5,645 nucleotides of DNA from Nocardioides sp. (GTDB taxonomy: Bacteria; Actinomycetota; Actinomycetes; Propionibacteriales; Nocardioidaceae): the NCBI GenBank assembly GCA_023252065.1, contig JAHEXO010000178.1, forward strand, positions 1-5,645, read 5' to 3'. Made by a program: the position numbers and the translations under genes. Positions 4,571-5,645 of this stretch are shown piece after piece; positions within the stretch are counted from its first letter, which is position 1, and every line of letters starts with the position of its first letter. The notes below the pieces were generated by a model that was not told where the DNA came from, did not search any database, and saw nothing but the letters and a program-made list of their open reading frames with translations.

Positions 4571-5645
4571 TCACGCGGTCGGGTGCTCGGTGTCCGCGTC
4601 GTGCACGCACCTGCCGTCGACCCAGGTCTGCGCCACGGCGACCTCACGGAGGGACTCCTCGTCGGCGAAGGGGTCGCGGTCGAGCAGGGCAAGGTCGGCC
4701 AGGAAGCCGGGTGCGATCCGTCCCGTGGTCGAGGCCCGGCCGTTCACGTGGGCCGAGCCGGTGGTGTAGGCCGTGAGGAGCGCCCCCAGGTCCAGCCGGT
4801 CGAGCTCGTCGGGGTCGCCGACGGCGCCCGCCGGCGTGCGCTCGCGGCCACGCCCGCACTCCAGGCGGATCGCCTCGAGCGGGTCGGCGGTCGTGACCGG
4901 CCAGTCGCTCCCGGCGGCCAGACGCGCGCCGGCGGCGAGCAGCCGGCCGAAGGCGTACTCCCGACGCTCCGGGTCGTCGCTGCAGGTGGTCAGCTGCATG
5001 ATGCTGTGGGCCACGGCGGAGTATCCCCAGGCGGCCTGGACGTTCGCGGTCACGTCGAGCGGGGCGAACCTCGCGAAGTCGTCCTCGGCGATCACCATCA
5101 GGTGGGCGATGTGGTGGCGACCGCCGGCGATGCCGTTGACCGCACGGGCCTCGGCGACGGCGTCGAGGACCCAGCGCGTCGCCAGCTCGCCGTAGGAGTG
5201 GTAGTGGCAGGTGAGGCCCCGCGCGTCCAGCGCCACGGTGGCCTCACGGATCACCTCCTGGTCGAGGAACACGGTGTGCGACCCGTCGACCATGAGCTTG
5301 ACCGTGTCCGCGACGACCCACGCCGGGTCGGCGCACGCCTCCAGAGACTGCCTCTGCGCACGCAGGTCGTCGAGCTGGTCGAGCCCACGTGTGGGGTCCC
5401 ACCACAGCGCCGCCGTGAGCCGGCAGGTGAGGCGCCGGTCGCTCAAGAGGTCGCGGTAGGCCGGCAGCTGGTCCGGCATGCCGAGGCCACCACCCACGAT
5501 CGCGTCCTGCACCGAGGTCACCCCGAGGGCCACCAGGTGCTCCTGGGCCCGCAGGATGCTGCGCTTCTGGCTCTCGGTGGTCTCCGGCGGCAGGTGCCGC
5601 CGGACCAGCGCCGTCGCGTCCTCCTCCAGCAACCCTGTGGGGTTC
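4571..5645 (-). CDS. YtcJ-type amidohydrolase (Amidohydro_3 family), N-terminus beyond window
   Basis: The frame runs off the right edge; 357 full codons are visible, beginning with Asn-Pro-Thr-Gly-Leu-Leu-Glu-Glu, the (E)PTG(V/L)L(R/E)E landmark of YtcJ proteins that usually sits near residue 180. About a third of the protein, including the HxH metal site, is therefore missing. Counting visible residues from that Asn: ALGVTSVQD (39-47), VKLMVDG (115-121, Lys116), CHYHSYGELA (146-155, with His149 in the beta-strand metal position), HHIAHL (177-182, His181), GSDWPV (245-250, catalytic Asp247), and the closing TGRIAPGFLADLALLDRDPF. Position 152-155 reads G-E-L-A where most relatives have G-D-R-A. 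It is a paralogue of the next gene and not a duplicate, because its loops and C-terminal region (SDWPVTTADPLEAIRLECGR) are closer to the classic YtcJ pattern. It is the upstream gene of the presumed two-gene or longer operon. It is cytoplasmic with no membrane segment in the visible part. The substrate is unknown. Confidence 0.88.
   Translation of the reverse strand, partial: NPTGLLEEDATALVRRHLPPETTESQKRSILRAQEHLVALGVTSVQDAIVGGGLGMPDQLPAYRDLLSDRRLTCRLTAALWWDPTRGLDQLDDLRAQRQSLEACADPAWVVADTVKLMVDGSHTVFLDQEVIREATVALDARGLTCHYHSYGELATRWVLDAVAEARAVNGIAGGRHHIAHLMVIAEDDFARFAPLDVTANVQAAWGYSAVAHSIMQLTTCSDDPERREYAFGRLLAAGARLAAGSDWPVTTADPLEAIRLECGRGRERTPAGAVGDPDELDRLDLGALLTAYTTGSAHVNGRASTTGRIAPGFLADLALLDRDPFADEESLREVAVAQTWVDGRCVHDADTEHPTA

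Noticed and set aside
4537..4692. N-terminal extension of the complete amidohydrolase into the preceding gene
   Set aside because: The extra 52 residues would overlap the upstream paralogue in another frame and have no family counterpart. GGAGG before ATG 4536 and the standard MVLANARVY beginning of the fold fix the start.
1..5645. CRISPR arrays, tRNAs, insertion sequences, phage or defence genes
   Set aside because: I looked for repeated spacers, cloverleaf arms, terminal inverted repeats and transposase or nuclease motifs on both strands and saw none. Apart from the RNA-repair fragment at the left edge there is no defence-like content.

Overview
The window is uniformly GC-rich (roughly 70% by eye) with strong G/C third-position bias, GTG/TTG starts and GC-only terminator hairpins. 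This suggests a high-GC actinobacterium. The gene content would fit a Nocardioides-like soil member of the Propionibacteriales, but that placement is inferred from general character, not from a marker gene.

Layout, left to right. (1) Positions 2-496, plus strand: the last 164 residues of a Pnkp-type RNA repair enzyme, specifically its ligase/adenylyltransferase module. The kinase and phosphatase modules lie left of the window. (2) Positions 539-588: two abutting GC hairpins where this gene converges on a very small Arg-rich ORF on the minus strand (600-731). (3) Positions 732-1148: a gene-free stretch whose middle is a conspicuously AT-richer island. It holds a good extended -10 promoter reading right and several small dyads. 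(4) Positions 1149-2426, plus strand: a secreted protein with a signal peptide and an HExxE motif, belonging to an uncharacterised family and possibly a metalloprotease. A strong hairpin terminator follows at 2441-2474. (5) Positions 2530-2823, plus strand: a 97-aa 'virulence factor' domain protein that looks leaderless. (6) Positions 2848-4536 and 4571-beyond 5645, minus strand: two tandem, paralogous YtcJ-type amidohydrolases, separated by 34 bp and probably co-transcribed leftwards. The second gene runs off the right edge.

The genes do not form one obvious pathway. There are three or four transcription units: the end of an RNA-repair gene or operon, a micro-ORF, a secreted-protein gene with a long leader, a small leaderless gene, and a catabolic-looking amidohydrolase pair. 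I see no tRNA, rRNA, CRISPR array, insertion sequence or attachment site. The items most worth a second look are the secreted HExxE protein, the Arg-rich micro-ORF with its own ribosome binding site, and the structured AT-rich leader.
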